From Bacillota bacterium (lineage in GTDB: Bacteria; Bacillota; Clostridia; Peptostreptococcales; Natronincolaceae), in NCBI GenBank assembly GCA_023387935.1, contig JAEWHG010000003.1:1-16291 (forward strand): a stretch of 16,291 nucleotides of DNA, written 5' to 3'. Below, piece by piece: positions 1-7,127 of the stretch (positions are counted from its first letter, which is position 1; each line of letters begins with the position of its first letter). The translations under genes were made by a program, and so were the position numbers. The notes under the pieces were generated by a model, which saw nothing but the letters and a program-made list of their open reading frames with translations, was not told where the DNA came from and ran no database searches.

Positions 1-884
1 CTACTACAACGATCATAAAAAGGACATCCATTTGGTGGTATATATAAATCTGGAGGTGTTCCATCAATAGAGTGAAGTGGATCTTCTTTTTTCATATTTA
101 AACGCGGTACGGAAGCCAATAGTTTTCTTGTATACGGATGATTCGGAGCTTTAAATATTTCATCTACGCTACCTTCCTCTAAAATTTGGCCTGCATACAT
201 AATTACTACCCGATCACTCATATCTGCTACGACACCAAGGTCATGAGTAATCAGTATAATTGACATACCTAGTCTATCCTGTATCTTTTTCATTAAGTCT
301 AATATCTGTGCCTGTACTGTTACATCAAGGGCAGTCGTTGGCTCATCTGCTATAAGTAATTTAGGCGAACAAACCATAGCCAAAGCAATCATAACCCGCT
401 GCCTCATACCGCCAGAAAATTCATGTGGATACTGATTAATCCTTTGCTCAGGATGAGGCACTGCTACAAGATTTAGCATTTCGATCGCTTTTTTTCGTCC
501 CTCTTCCTTTCTCAAATGTTGATGCTTTACTAGACCCTCTATAATCTGGTCCCCAATTTTCATAGTAGGATTAAGAGACGTCATAGGATCTTGAAAAATC
601 ATAGATATTTGATTACCTCGAATAGCCTGCATCTCTTTCTCTGATTTATTTAAGATATTTTCCCCATTAAAAAGTATTTCTCCACCTTTGAAAAAAGCAG
701 GCGGCATTGGTAATAACTGCATAATAGAATTAGCAGTTACGGATTTTCCACAACCAGATTCTCCAACAATTGCAACCGTTTCCTTCTTATTTACATGAAA
801 ACTAATATTGCGAACGGCTTCTACTTCTCCAAAAAAAGTTTTAAACGATACCTCCAAATTTCTAACATCTAATATTCTGTTCAT
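1..884 (-). CDS. oppD: Oligopeptide/dipeptide ABC transporter ATP-binding protein OppD/DppD (3' end cut off by window)
   Basis: One of the two cytoplasmic ATPases that normally power an Opp/Dpp peptide importer. About 294 codons are visible from an ATG at 884-882 to the left edge without a stop, so the gene is cut by the window and is not itself broken. Visible motifs are Walker A GESGCGKS (residues 41-48), the ABC signature FSGGMRQR, Walker B LLIADEPTTALD, and the switch histidine in LITHD. After the nucleotide-binding domain comes the start of the oligopeptide-transporter C-terminal extension, with PNGCPFYDRC near the edge; cysteines there are typical of OppD/DppD/OppF. The ribosome site AGGGGGG (892-898) overlaps the oppC stop codon, so translation is likely coupled. 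Substrate class (oligo- versus dipeptide) cannot be fixed from sequence alone. Confidence 0.95.
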   Translation of the reverse strand, partial: MNRILDVRNLEVSFKTFFGEVEAVRNISFHVNKKETVAIVGESGCGKSVTANSIMQLLPMPPAFFKGGEILFNGENILNKSEKEMQAIRGNQISMIFQDPMTSLNPTMKIGDQIIEGLVKHQHLRKEEGRKKAIEMLNLVAVPHPEQRINQYPHEFSGGMRQRVMIALAMVCSPKLLIADEPTTALDVTVQAQILDLMKKIQDRLGMSIILITHDLGVVADMSDRVVIMYAGQILEEGSVDEIFKAPNHPYTRKLLASVPRLNMKKEDPLHSIDGTPPDLYIPPNGCPFYDRCS

Positions 885-896
885 TTTTACGCCCCC

Positions 897-1841
897 CTAT
901 TTCCTTAGCCTTGGATCTAAGGCATCTCTAAGTCCGTCTCCTAATACGTTAAAAGCAAACATAATAAGGGAAATGAATATAGCCGGAATTAAAATCTGAT
1001 AGGAATTCCCTACAGCAAGGCCCGCTAATCCATCATTAGCTAAAGTCCCAAGACTTGATTTAGGCGCCTGAAGTCCTAAACTTAAAAAACTTAGAGTTGC
1101 TTCTGCAAATATAGCTCTAGGAATAGTCAGCGTAACATTTACTAAAATAGGTCCTAAAGTATTTGGTATAATATGCTTCTTTAGTATCCAATTTTTAGAT
1201 GCTCCCAAAGATTCCGCGGCTAAAGCATATTCTGATTCTTTAAGTTGTAGCACTTGACCACGAACAAGTATTGCCATAGGCACCCAACTAGTTAATGTCA
1301 TCGCTAAAATTAGGACAAACATACTGCTACCTGATCCTGCCTTAGAAAATACAACGGACAATAGAATTACTACAAGTAAATACGGTATGCTGTATATAAC
1401 TTCTGCAATACGCATCATAATAGAGTCTACTTTTCTTGTTGCCATACCTGAAATCCCACCGTATAAAACCCCAAGAACAAAATCTATAAAGGCTGCCGCT
1501 ATCCCTATAAATAGAGAATATCTTGCACCATACCAAACTCTCGTAAAAAGATCTCTACCTAGCTCATCTGTACCAAACCAGTGAGTCGAATTTGGATGCA
1601 CATTTATCAAATTATAATTTTGCTCGTAGTATTTAAATCCATTTAGTTTTGTTCCTACAGTAGCCATAACTATAAAAATTGCTATTAAAGTTAAACCTGT
1701 CATTGCAAGCTTATTTTGCTTTAATCTTCGCCATACATCGGGCCAATACTTAATACTAGGACGACGAATTTTATCCATATTTTTATCTTCATGAGATGCA
1801 GGACTAAATAATCCTTGATTCAAATTAATGGATTCTTTCAT
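897..1841 (-). CDS. oppC: Oligopeptide/dipeptide ABC transporter permease OppC/DppC
   Basis: Inner-membrane permease of the peptide importer, 314 aa. It has the long cytoplasmic N-terminus typical of OppC (about 45 residues, ending KQNKLAMTG), then a first membrane helix, a periplasmic-type loop containing HWFGTDELGRD, and a block of further helices. The ATPase-docking EAA loop is visible as ALAAESLGASKNWILKKHI followed by IPNTLGPIL. The C-terminal GDGLRDALDPRLRK is the characteristic OppC/DppC ending. The start ATG (1841-1839) shares one base with the oppB stop (TAATG arrangement), and AAGGAGG lies just upstream within the oppB 3' end, so the two genes are translationally coupled. Confidence 0.96.
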   Translation of the reverse strand: MKESINLNQGLFSPASHEDKNMDKIRRPSIKYWPDVWRRLKQNKLAMTGLTLIAIFIVMATVGTKLNGFKYYEQNYNLINVHPNSTHWFGTDELGRDLFTRVWYGARYSLFIGIAAAFIDFVLGVLYGGISGMATRKVDSIMMRIAEVIYSIPYLLVVILLSVVFSKAGSGSSMFVLILAMTLTSWVPMAILVRGQVLQLKESEYALAAESLGASKNWILKKHIIPNTLGPILVNVTLTIPRAIFAEATLSFLSLGLQAPKSSLGTLANDGLAGLAVGNSYQILIPAIFISLIMFAFNVLGDGLRDALDPRLRK

Positions 1842-2770
1842 TATCGTCCCTCCTTAGTAAGCTTAATACGTGGATCTATGAGCATATAACCAATATCTAC
1901 TATTAATAACATAACAATTAATATAATTGAGTAAAAAATAGTCGTCCCCATAATCAATGTATAATCCCTATTGTTAATTGAGTTAACAAAGAACATGCCA
2001 AGCCCTGGAATACCAAATATTTTTTCAATTACAAAGCTACCAACCAATAGATTAGAAACTGTTGTTCCCAGTATAGATATAATAGGTAAAATTGCATTGC
2101 GTACAGCATGTCTAAGGATGACAGTAGACTTTGCTATTCCCTTAGATTTTGCTGTTTTAATATAATCCTGTCCCAAAACCTCTAACATGCTAGAGCGCAT
2201 AAGCCTTGCAATATAAGCTAAGGGCATAAGAGATAATGCTAAGGACGGGAGTACAGTGTGCCGATAAGTTCCCCATCCGCCAATCGGTATCCAAGAAATA
2301 TTTCTAGCTAAGAACTGAATAAATACGGTACCCATTATAAAGCTAGGAACAGATATCCCTACAATTGCAACAATCATAGAGAAATAGTCCGGCCATTTAT
2401 TCTGATTTAAAGCGGCTAGAGCACCTAGAGCAGGTCCAAATACTAATGCAGCAAGCAAAGCCTGTGCTCCTATATAGGCAGAAACAGGAAATCCTCTGTT
2501 AATCATATCGTTTACAGTTTCAACTCTTGATTTCATAGAGTCTCCAAAATCTCCTCTAATAATTTTACCTAAGTATATGGTGTATTGCTCCATATATGGT
2601 TTATCAAGACCATATTTTTTCTGTAGATTCTCATAAACTACTTTAGGCATTTTTCCTTCCTTCCTAAATGGATTCCCTGGCACAGAATGCATTAAAACAA
2701 AAGTTATCGTAATGATTGCCCATAATGTAACAATAGACATAATCAATCTCTTAAAAAGGTATTTTTTCAT
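1841..2770 (-). CDS. oppB: Oligopeptide/dipeptide ABC transporter permease OppB/DppB
   Basis: Membrane permease, 309 aa, partner of OppC in the translocation channel. The N-terminus is the typical OppB form: an immediate first helix, then HSVPGNPF, a signature of the family. The EAA loop is DYIKTAKSKGIAKSTVILRH followed by AVRNAILPI. The C-terminus ends in a last helix and DPRIKL, as is usual. An AGGAGAGG ribosome site lies just upstream of the ATG. The gene starts 86 bp after the oppA stop, across a strong hairpin (2795-2839), and its end overlaps the oppC start by one base. Length and motif set are normal; nothing suggests decay. Confidence 0.96.
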   Translation of the reverse strand: MKKYLFKRLIMSIVTLWAIITITFVLMHSVPGNPFRKEGKMPKVVYENLQKKYGLDKPYMEQYTIYLGKIIRGDFGDSMKSRVETVNDMINRGFPVSAYIGAQALLAALVFGPALGALAALNQNKWPDYFSMIVAIVGISVPSFIMGTVFIQFLARNISWIPIGGWGTYRHTVLPSLALSLMPLAYIARLMRSSMLEVLGQDYIKTAKSKGIAKSTVILRHAVRNAILPIISILGTTVSNLLVGSFVIEKIFGIPGLGMFFVNSINNRDYTLIMGTTIFYSIILIVMLLIVDIGYMLIDPRIKLTKEGR

Positions 2771-2794
2771 GCTACCTCTCCTCTACCTTTAATT

Positions 2795-2839
2795 AAAGAA
2801 GGTCGATAGCTAAAATTTAATAGCTCCTCGACCTTCTTT
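2795..2839 (-). terminator. Intercistronic hairpin between oppA and oppB (partial terminator or mRNA-stabilising structure)
   Basis: Arms 2795-2806 and 2828-2839 are perfect 12-bp complements (AAAGAAGGTCGA). An inner stem pairs 2808-2812 with 2821-2825 around an 8-nt loop. In the operon's direction the hairpin is followed only by an interrupted run of Ts, so it looks like a leaky terminator or a 3' protective structure for the oppA message and not a full stop. This arrangement is commonly seen after binding-protein genes of ABC importers. Confidence 0.75.
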
Positions 2840-2856
2840 TTAGAAGCTTGAATTAA

Positions 2857-4515
2857 CTATTTGTTCATATCTGCATATATGAAATAAGGATATCTATTGA
2901 GCGGCTTAAATATTCCTGTTACATATGTTTTCTGTGCATATGGTTGAGTATAGAAGTAGATTGGTGCTACTGGCATATGATCCATTAAAATTTGTTCTGC
3001 TTCACGCATAGCTTCCATACGAACCTTTTGATCTGTAGTTGCCTTTGCTGTAGCTACTAATTCATCATATCTAGCATTGCTAAACTTAGCATCGTTGAAG
3101 CTACTTGTAGTTACCCATAGATCTATAAACGTCATTGGGTCTATATAATCTCCAACCCATCCAGCACGAGATATATGGAAATCTCCTGCTTTTTCTCTAT
3201 CTAATTTGACTTGGAAGTCTACGTTTTCTAGTTGTATTTCAATACCTAAATTAGTTCTCCACATTTCTTGAGCTGTTTGAGCAATCTTTTTATGTCCTTC
3301 AGAAGTATTGTAAAGAAGAACAAATTGGCTGAAATCAGAAGCTTTGTATCCTGTTTCCGCTAATCCTTCTTCAAATAACTTCTTACCTTCTTCTACATTG
3401 TACTGAACTAGCTCTCCACTAGAATCTCTAAAATCCTTCTTGTTTTCATCTAGCATACCGAAAGGTACAACACCTTCAGCAGCAATCTGACCACCTTGAG
3501 CAATCTTATCAACGATTGTCTGTCTATCTAAAGTCATAACTAAGCCTTTTCTTATCTTAGCATTATCAAAAGGCTTTACCTTTGTATTAAAGTTGTAGTA
3601 ATAAGTTGCAACATCTCCGCCAATTACAAGTTCAGAATTATTAGCTGCTTTTAGTTGTGCTACAACTGCTTGCGGTAAAGGAGTTAAGAAGTCAAATTCT
3701 CCACCCTCATATTTCTGCCAAGCAGTATTTTCGTCTGCTAATATAGAGAACTCTACACCGTCTAATTTAACATTTGCTGCATTATAGTAGTTTTCATTCT
3801 TCATTATTACAATTTTAGCGTTATGCTCCCATTCAGTTAATTTAAAAGCTCCATTAGATACATATGTGGAAGGTGATTTTGCCCAATCAGGATTAGCTTC
3901 AACTGCTTTTTTATTAACTGGATAGTAAGTATAAAAAGAAGTAAGTTCTAAGAAATATGCTGTAGGTGTTTCTAAAACAACTTCCAATGTTTTATCATCA
4001 AGAGCCTTTACGCCTACATCATCCAAGGAGCCAGCACCTGTATTATACGCTTCTCCACCTTTTAGGTAATAGAATTGATATGCATATTCTGCAGCTAATT
4101 CTGGGTTTAATGCTCGTTTCCATGCAAACTCAAAATCGTGAGCAGTTACAGGGTCCCCATTAGACCATTTAATATCATCACGAAGTGTAAATGTATACGT
4201 AACCTCGTCATCAGCTAATTTATATTCTTTAGCCATTCCGGGCTCCATTCCACCATTTTGGCTATGCTTAAATAATCCTTCAAATACATGATCCAATACC
4301 CAAGAGTCATGTGTTCCTTGTGCTAAAGCTGGATCTAATGTTCCAGGCTCACTCATGTTGTTCGTTCTTAAAATCTTTTGAGTAGCAGGCTCAGCTGTGT
4401 TTTCAGCTGGAGTTTGACCAGTATCTTGTGGTGGCTCGGTCTTTGGTACACAGCCAGTAAATAGTAACCCTGCAATAAGTAAGCCACTTACCAAACTAAA
4501 AAATCTTTTACTCAT
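2857..4515 (-). CDS. oppA: Oligopeptide-binding lipoprotein OppA/DppA-like (SBP_bac_5 family)
   Basis: Extracytoplasmic substrate-binding protein of the peptide importer, 552 aa, the usual size for the family. The N-terminus is a lipoprotein signal: basic MSKR, a hydrophobic core and lipobox LFTGC with the lipidated cysteine at residue 22. A Pro/Thr/Gln/Glu-rich linker follows to about residue 48. The mature fold begins with the family pattern SEPGTLDPALAQGTHDSW, then GLFKHSQNGGMEPGMAKEY and YTFTLRDDIKWSNGDPVTAHDFEFAWKR-type sequence, characteristic of SBP_bac_5 peptide binders. The ATG is preceded by AAGGGGGG. The gene leads the operon and is followed by an intercistronic hairpin. The close match to OppA (YTFTLR, WSNGDP, FAWKR) favours oligopeptides over nickel or dipeptides, but specificity is inferred. 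Confidence 0.95.
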   Translation of the reverse strand: MSKRFFSLVSGLLIAGLLFTGCVPKTEPPQDTGQTPAENTAEPATQKILRTNNMSEPGTLDPALAQGTHDSWVLDHVFEGLFKHSQNGGMEPGMAKEYKLADDEVTYTFTLRDDIKWSNGDPVTAHDFEFAWKRALNPELAAEYAYQFYYLKGGEAYNTGAGSLDDVGVKALDDKTLEVVLETPTAYFLELTSFYTYYPVNKKAVEANPDWAKSPSTYVSNGAFKLTEWEHNAKIVIMKNENYYNAANVKLDGVEFSILADENTAWQKYEGGEFDFLTPLPQAVVAQLKAANNSELVIGGDVATYYYNFNTKVKPFDNAKIRKGLVMTLDRQTIVDKIAQGGQIAAEGVVPFGMLDENKKDFRDSSGELVQYNVEEGKKLFEEGLAETGYKASDFSQFVLLYNTSEGHKKIAQTAQEMWRTNLGIEIQLENVDFQVKLDREKAGDFHISRAGWVGDYIDPMTFIDLWVTTSSFNDAKFSNARYDELVATAKATTDQKVRMEAMREAEQILMDHMPVAPIYFYTQPYAQKTYVTGIFKPLNRYPYFIYADMNK

Positions 4516-4647
4516 AATATACTTTCCCCCCTTTTTAATATTACAAAATTCTAAATATGATTTTAAATCTTAACCCATATTATGAATTTTTTAATACAAA
4601 TATTCCGCATGAATGGACAATCTCATATACATATATTTTTTCCTGAT

Positions 4648-4676
4648 CTTATAAATTGACATTTATTTAATATCAA
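4648..4676 (-). promoter_or_regulatory. Candidate sigma-A promoter for the opp operon
   Basis: On the minus strand, TTGATA (4676-4671) and TATAAG (4653-4648) are separated by exactly 17 bp; each hexamer has one mismatch to consensus. The expected transcript start is near 4640, giving a leader of about 125 nt before oppA. I see no known riboswitch in that leader. A weaker alternative, TTGTCC (4620-4615) with an 18-bp spacer and TATTAA (4596-4591), also exists. Confidence 0.55.
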
Positions 4677-4755
4677 ATATTATAATTAGAAATTAAGAAG
4701 TAGAATATATTTAATCTAAGGATAAAAAATATGTCTATATGTTTTAAAAAAACTG

Positions 4756-4784
4756 TTGCTTATTTGAAAGTAACGTAATATACT
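4756..4784 (+). promoter_or_regulatory. Candidate sigma-A promoter for cysK
   Basis: TTGCTT (4756-4761), a 17-bp spacer and TATACT (4779-4784). The -10 has one mismatch; the -35 keeps only TTG. The start of transcription would be near 4791, giving a short 44-nt leader before the cysK ATG at 4835, too short for a T-box or SAM riboswitch. The rest of the 4516-4834 intergenic region is AT-rich and shows no gene. Confidence 0.5.
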
Positions 4785-4834
4785 AAATACATAAAAACAT
4801 ATTGTTTTACTAGGAAATGAATGGAGGAGTTCAT

Positions 4835-5767
4835 ATGTCAAAGATTTATAAAAGCTTAACAGAGCTTATTGGAAAAACCCCACTACTAGAACTTTCAAAC
4901 TACAACAAAAACCATGATTTAAACGGAAAAATCATTGCGAAGCTAGAGTATTTTAACCCAGCAGGTAGTGTAAAAGATCGAATTGCATATGCTATGGTTA
5001 TTGATGCTGAGGAAAAAGGATTATTAAAAGCTGGATCTGTTATTATTGAACCTACAAGCGGAAATACAGGAATAGGCCTTGCTTCTGTTGCAGCTGCAAG
5101 AGGCTACAGAATAATTCTTACAATGCCTGAAACAATGAGTGTAGAAAGACGTAGTCTATTAAAAGCATACGGTGCTGAAATCGTTCTTACAGAAGGTGCA
5201 ATGGGTATGAAGGGTGCAATTGCCAAAGCAGAAGAGCTTGCAGCTGAAATAGAAAATTCATTTATTCCAGGTCAATTTAATAATCCAGCTAATCCTGCAA
5301 TGCATTTAAAAACAACAGGTCCAGAAATTTGGGAGGATACTGAGGGTAAGATTGATATATTTGTTTCCGGTATTGGTACAGGAGGAACAATCACAGGAGT
5401 TGGCGAGTACTTAAAATCCAAAAATCCTGACGTTAAAATTATAGCAGTTGAACCAGTTGATTCACCAGTCCTTTCAGAAGGCAAGGCAGGCCCACATAAA
5501 ATCCAAGGTATTGGAGCAGGCTTTGTTCCCGATACTCTTAATACAAAAATTTACGATGAAATACTTACAGTTACTAATGATGATGCCTTTGCAACTGGAA
5601 AAGAAATTGCTAAAGCAGAAGGACTTCTTGTAGGAATATCCTCTGGTGCTGCTATATTCGCAGCAAAAGAGCTTGCAAAGCGTCCTGAAAATGTAGGTAA
5701 AAATATTGTTGTAATTCTTCCTGATACAGGAGAACGTTATTTGTCTACTGCATTGTTTGAGGATTAA
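4835..5767 (+). CDS. cysK: Cysteine synthase (O-acetylserine sulfhydrylase), PLP-dependent
   Basis: Catalyses O-acetyl-L-serine plus sulfide to L-cysteine and acetate in the cytoplasm. 310 aa, a normal length for CysK. Visible motifs are NPAGSVKDR with the PLP-binding lysine at residue 47, the substrate loop PTSGNTG (74-80), the PLP phosphate loop GTGGTITG (181-188), and GISSGAA (268-274), whose serine contacts the PLP ring nitrogen. The start is placed at 4835 because GGAGGAG (4823-4829) is a strong ribosome site immediately before it. An in-frame ATG at 4817 lies upstream of that site and is unlikely to be used. The gene stands alone, divergent from oppA and closed by a terminator. A cystathionine beta-synthase-like or CysM role is possible but the motif set is classical CysK. 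Confidence 0.95.
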   Translation: MSKIYKSLTELIGKTPLLELSNYNKNHDLNGKIIAKLEYFNPAGSVKDRIAYAMVIDAEEKGLLKAGSVIIEPTSGNTGIGLASVAAARGYRIILTMPETMSVERRSLLKAYGAEIVLTEGAMGMKGAIAKAEELAAEIENSFIPGQFNNPANPAMHLKTTGPEIWEDTEGKIDIFVSGIGTGGTITGVGEYLKSKNPDVKIIAVEPVDSPVLSEGKAGPHKIQGIGAGFVPDTLNTKIYDEILTVTNDDAFATGKEIAKAEGLLVGISSGAAIFAAKELAKRPENVGKNIVVILPDTGERYLSTALFED

Positions 5768-5780
5768 TAATGGACTATAA

Positions 5781-5821
5781 AAATAAGAAGAGCATTATAA
5801 AAAGTGCTCTTCTTATTTTTA
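5781..5821 (+). terminator. Intrinsic terminator after cysK
   Basis: A perfect 14-bp stem (5781-5794 with 5805-5818; core AAGAAGAGCA/TGCTCTTCTT) with a 10-nt loop, followed by further T-rich sequence (TTTTTATTTATTTTTT). It ends the cysK transcript 14 bp after the stop codon. The A-rich left arm makes it potentially active in both directions. Confidence 0.92.
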
Positions 5822-5877
5822 TTTATTTTTTATATTTCTTTATTACAAATTTCTGATATAAAGCACAGTGTTTGGTT

Positions 5878-5890
5878 TATAATATATAAT
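5878..5890 (+). promoter_or_regulatory. Candidate -10 element(s) upstream of the EcsC-family gene
   Basis: Two overlapping-register TATAAT hexamers (5878-5883 and 5885-5890) lie just before the hairpin leader. No good -35 is found at 17 bp for either, so the promoter call rests on the -10 sequences and on the need for a new start after the cysK terminator. Transcription from here would begin near 5890-5897, placing the hairpin at the very 5' end of the message. Confidence 0.35.
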
Positions 5891-5891
5891 A

Positions 5892-5965
5892 AGAACCTGA
5901 CCCGTTAATGCAATCAAAGATTGCATACGGGTGCCCCAGAACCTTGTTGTATTCACAATAGCAAG
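5892..5965 (+). other. Structured leader of the EcsC-family gene: strong hairpin between short direct repeats, plus a second small hairpin
   Basis: The main hairpin pairs ACCCGT (5900-5905) with ACGGGT (5927-5932) and ATGCAATC (5908-5915) with GATTGCAT (5919-5926), leaving a 2-nt TA bulge and an AAA loop: 14 base pairs in all. It is much more GC-rich than its surroundings and has no T-run, so it is not a terminator. Identical 7-bp repeats AGAACCT flank it at 5892-5898 and 5938-5944. A second small hairpin follows (CTTG plus TTGT at 5943-5950 with ACAA and CAAG at 5955-5965). I do not recognise a known riboswitch. It could be a cis-regulatory RNA, a 5' stabilising hairpin, or a small inserted palindromic element with a target duplication. 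Confidence 0.6.
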
Positions 5966-5991
5966 CAAAATAAATATATGTTGGTGATTAT

Positions 5992-6705
5992 ATGACTACT
6001 TACAATGATAGAGCTCTGCATGAGCTAGAAGTTTGGAAGAAAAAAATGAGAAAAAAACCCTCTATAATGAATTTGGCTTCAAAAAGTGTTCAAAATAAAT
6101 TTAATAATGTACTCCCAGATGCATATGATGAAATACTTACATACGGTATTAAAAATTTAACTAAAGCAGTATTATTTGGATCTAAATATATAACGAAGCC
6201 TCCTATTAAAAATCTTTCCCTAATCGATAGAGAAAGGCTTATTAAAGAAAAAACCAAGTCCTATAAAACTACTGCAATGATTGAAGGAGCGGCCACAGGT
6301 GCTGGAGGAATAGTTTTAGGCCTTACTGATTTGCCACTACTGCTAAGCATAAAAATTAAATTTCTTTATGACATTGCCAGTATATATGGTTTTGATGTTA
6401 ATGATTATAGAGAGAGACTTTATATACTTAATATTTTTCAGCTCGCTTTTTCAAGTAAAAATCATGTTAACAAAATCTTTAAAAAAATGGAAAATTGGGA
6501 TGAATATAATGCATATCTTCCTAATGATATGAATGATTTTGATTGGAAAAGTTTCCAGCAAGAATACAGAGATTATATTGATTTAGCAAAGCTTATGCAG
6601 ATGGTACCTTTCATCGGTGCTGTAGTTGGACCATATGTTAATAATAAGTTGATGAAAAAATTAAGTGAAACTGCGATTCAATCCTATAGAATGAGAATTT
6701 TATAA
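5992..6705 (+). CDS. EcsC family protein
   Basis: 237 aa, nearly the same length as Bacillus subtilis EcsC, and carrying the family's hallmark central region (about residues 96-136): an alanine/glycine-rich IEGAATGAGGIVLGLTDLP followed by a hydrophobic segment and IKFLYDIASIYGFD. The N-terminal third is charged (ELEVWKKKMRKKP). The hydrophobic centre suggests membrane association. The molecular role of EcsC proteins is not established; in B. subtilis the gene sits with the EcsAB ABC transporter, which affects secretion and proteolysis, but here no ecsA/ecsB partner is adjacent. The ribosome site is weak (GGTG at 5983-5986, 5 nt from the ATG), so expression may be low or structure-dependent. 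The stop lies only 26 bp before the liv promoter. Confidence 0.85.
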   Translation: MTTYNDRALHELEVWKKKMRKKPSIMNLASKSVQNKFNNVLPDAYDEILTYGIKNLTKAVLFGSKYITKPPIKNLSLIDRERLIKEKTKSYKTTAMIEGAATGAGGIVLGLTDLPLLLSIKIKFLYDIASIYGFDVNDYRERLYILNIFQLAFSSKNHVNKIFKKMENWDEYNAYLPNDMNDFDWKSFQQEYRDYIDLAKLMQMVPFIGAVVGPYVNNKLMKKLSETAIQSYRMRIL

Positions 6706-6731
6706 AAATTTAAAATAATACAAGAAAAGTA

Positions 6732-6760
6732 TTGACACCATGATTTTATGGTGTTATTAT
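6732..6760 (+). promoter_or_regulatory. Strong sigma-A promoter of the liv operon, containing a dyad
   Basis: TTGACA (6732-6737, perfect), a 17-bp spacer and TATTAT (6755-6760, one mismatch). Expected transcript start is near 6767, upstream of the T-box leader. The spacer is largely an inverted repeat, ACACCAT (6735-6741), N6, ATGGTGT (6748-6754), which covers the end of the -35 and the whole spacer. It could be a repressor operator. Because TTATTATTAT follows, it could also serve as the terminator of the preceding EcsC-family gene. Confidence 0.85.
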
Positions 6761-7037
6761 TATAAAAATCATATTTATACACAGTACGCAATATACTGTA
6801 TACACCTTACAAGATTACTATAACGAAATATAAAAGACGATGATGAAGAAAAAGCTATCATATAACCAAGTACAGAGAGCTGGAATTGCTGAGATCCAGT
6901 ATTGGCTTGATAGGTAATAAATCCCTTCTGAGTTGAATAGCTGAACTAAGTACCTGTAAGCTATTACGGCATCCTCCGTTACTAGGACAGGGTTTGATTG
7001 AACCCGATTAGATAACTTTCGAAGGATTGTTATAAAT

Positions 7038-7067
7038 TAGAGTGGTACCGTGCTATATGCACCTCTA
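7038..7067 (+). promoter_or_regulatory. T-box antiterminator
   Basis: TAGAG (7038-7042) pairs with CTCTA (7063-7067) and GTGC (7050-7053) pairs with GCAC (7059-7062), leaving the 7-nt bulge TGGTACC (7043-7049) that binds the tRNA 3' end. This is the standard antiterminator shape. It competes with the terminator for bases 7061-7067. Confidence 0.9.
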
Positions 7068-7100
7068 TTATGTATAAAAATACATAATAGAGGTTTTTTT
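7061..7100 (+). terminator. T-box-controlled intrinsic terminator upstream of livJ
   Basis: Perfect 15-bp stem (7061-7075 with 7080-7094, core CCTCTATTATGTAT) with an AAAA loop and a run of seven Ts (7094-7100). It forms when tRNA-Ile is charged and the antiterminator is not stabilised, stopping transcription before livJ. Confidence 0.95.
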
Positions 7101-7127
7101 ATTATTTTAGGGGGTGGTTGACAATAA

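Larger units (their letters stand above)
6767..7100 (+). ncRNA. T-box riboswitch leader, isoleucine type (specifier ATC)
   Basis: A complete T-box leader that senses uncharged tRNA and controls read-through into livJ. Stem I: CTATCA (6855-6860) pairs with TGATAG (6908-6913), with the conserved AGAGAGC at 6874-6880. Stem I base: GAAG with CTTC (6924-6927). By alignment with the known glyQS layout (codon, one base, stem, then GAG), the specifier is ATC at 6921-6923, an isoleucine codon. Stem II pairs AATAGCT with AGCTATT. The IIA/B pseudoknot is ACGG/CCGT (6966-6969, 6976-6979) with TCCT/AGGA (6972-6975, 6984-6987). Stem III region follows (GGGTT/AACCC, ATAAC/GTTAT). The T-box AGAGTGGTACCGTG is at 7039-7052; its TGGT matches a tRNA ending ACCA, as expected for tRNA-Ile. 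The base after the specifier is C instead of the usual purine. Confidence 0.95.

Noticed and set aside
4817..4834. Upstream ATG as the start of cysK, adding six residues
   Set aside because: The strong GGAGGAG site lies downstream of this ATG and immediately before the ATG at 4835, which also gives the normal family N-terminus.
5890..5945. TPP riboswitch, suggested by GAACCTGA followed by TTAATGC as in the 3' part of the aptamer
   Set aside because: The 5' half (GGGGTGC and CTGAGA) is absent, the stem composition differs, and the downstream gene is an EcsC-family protein with no link to thiamine.
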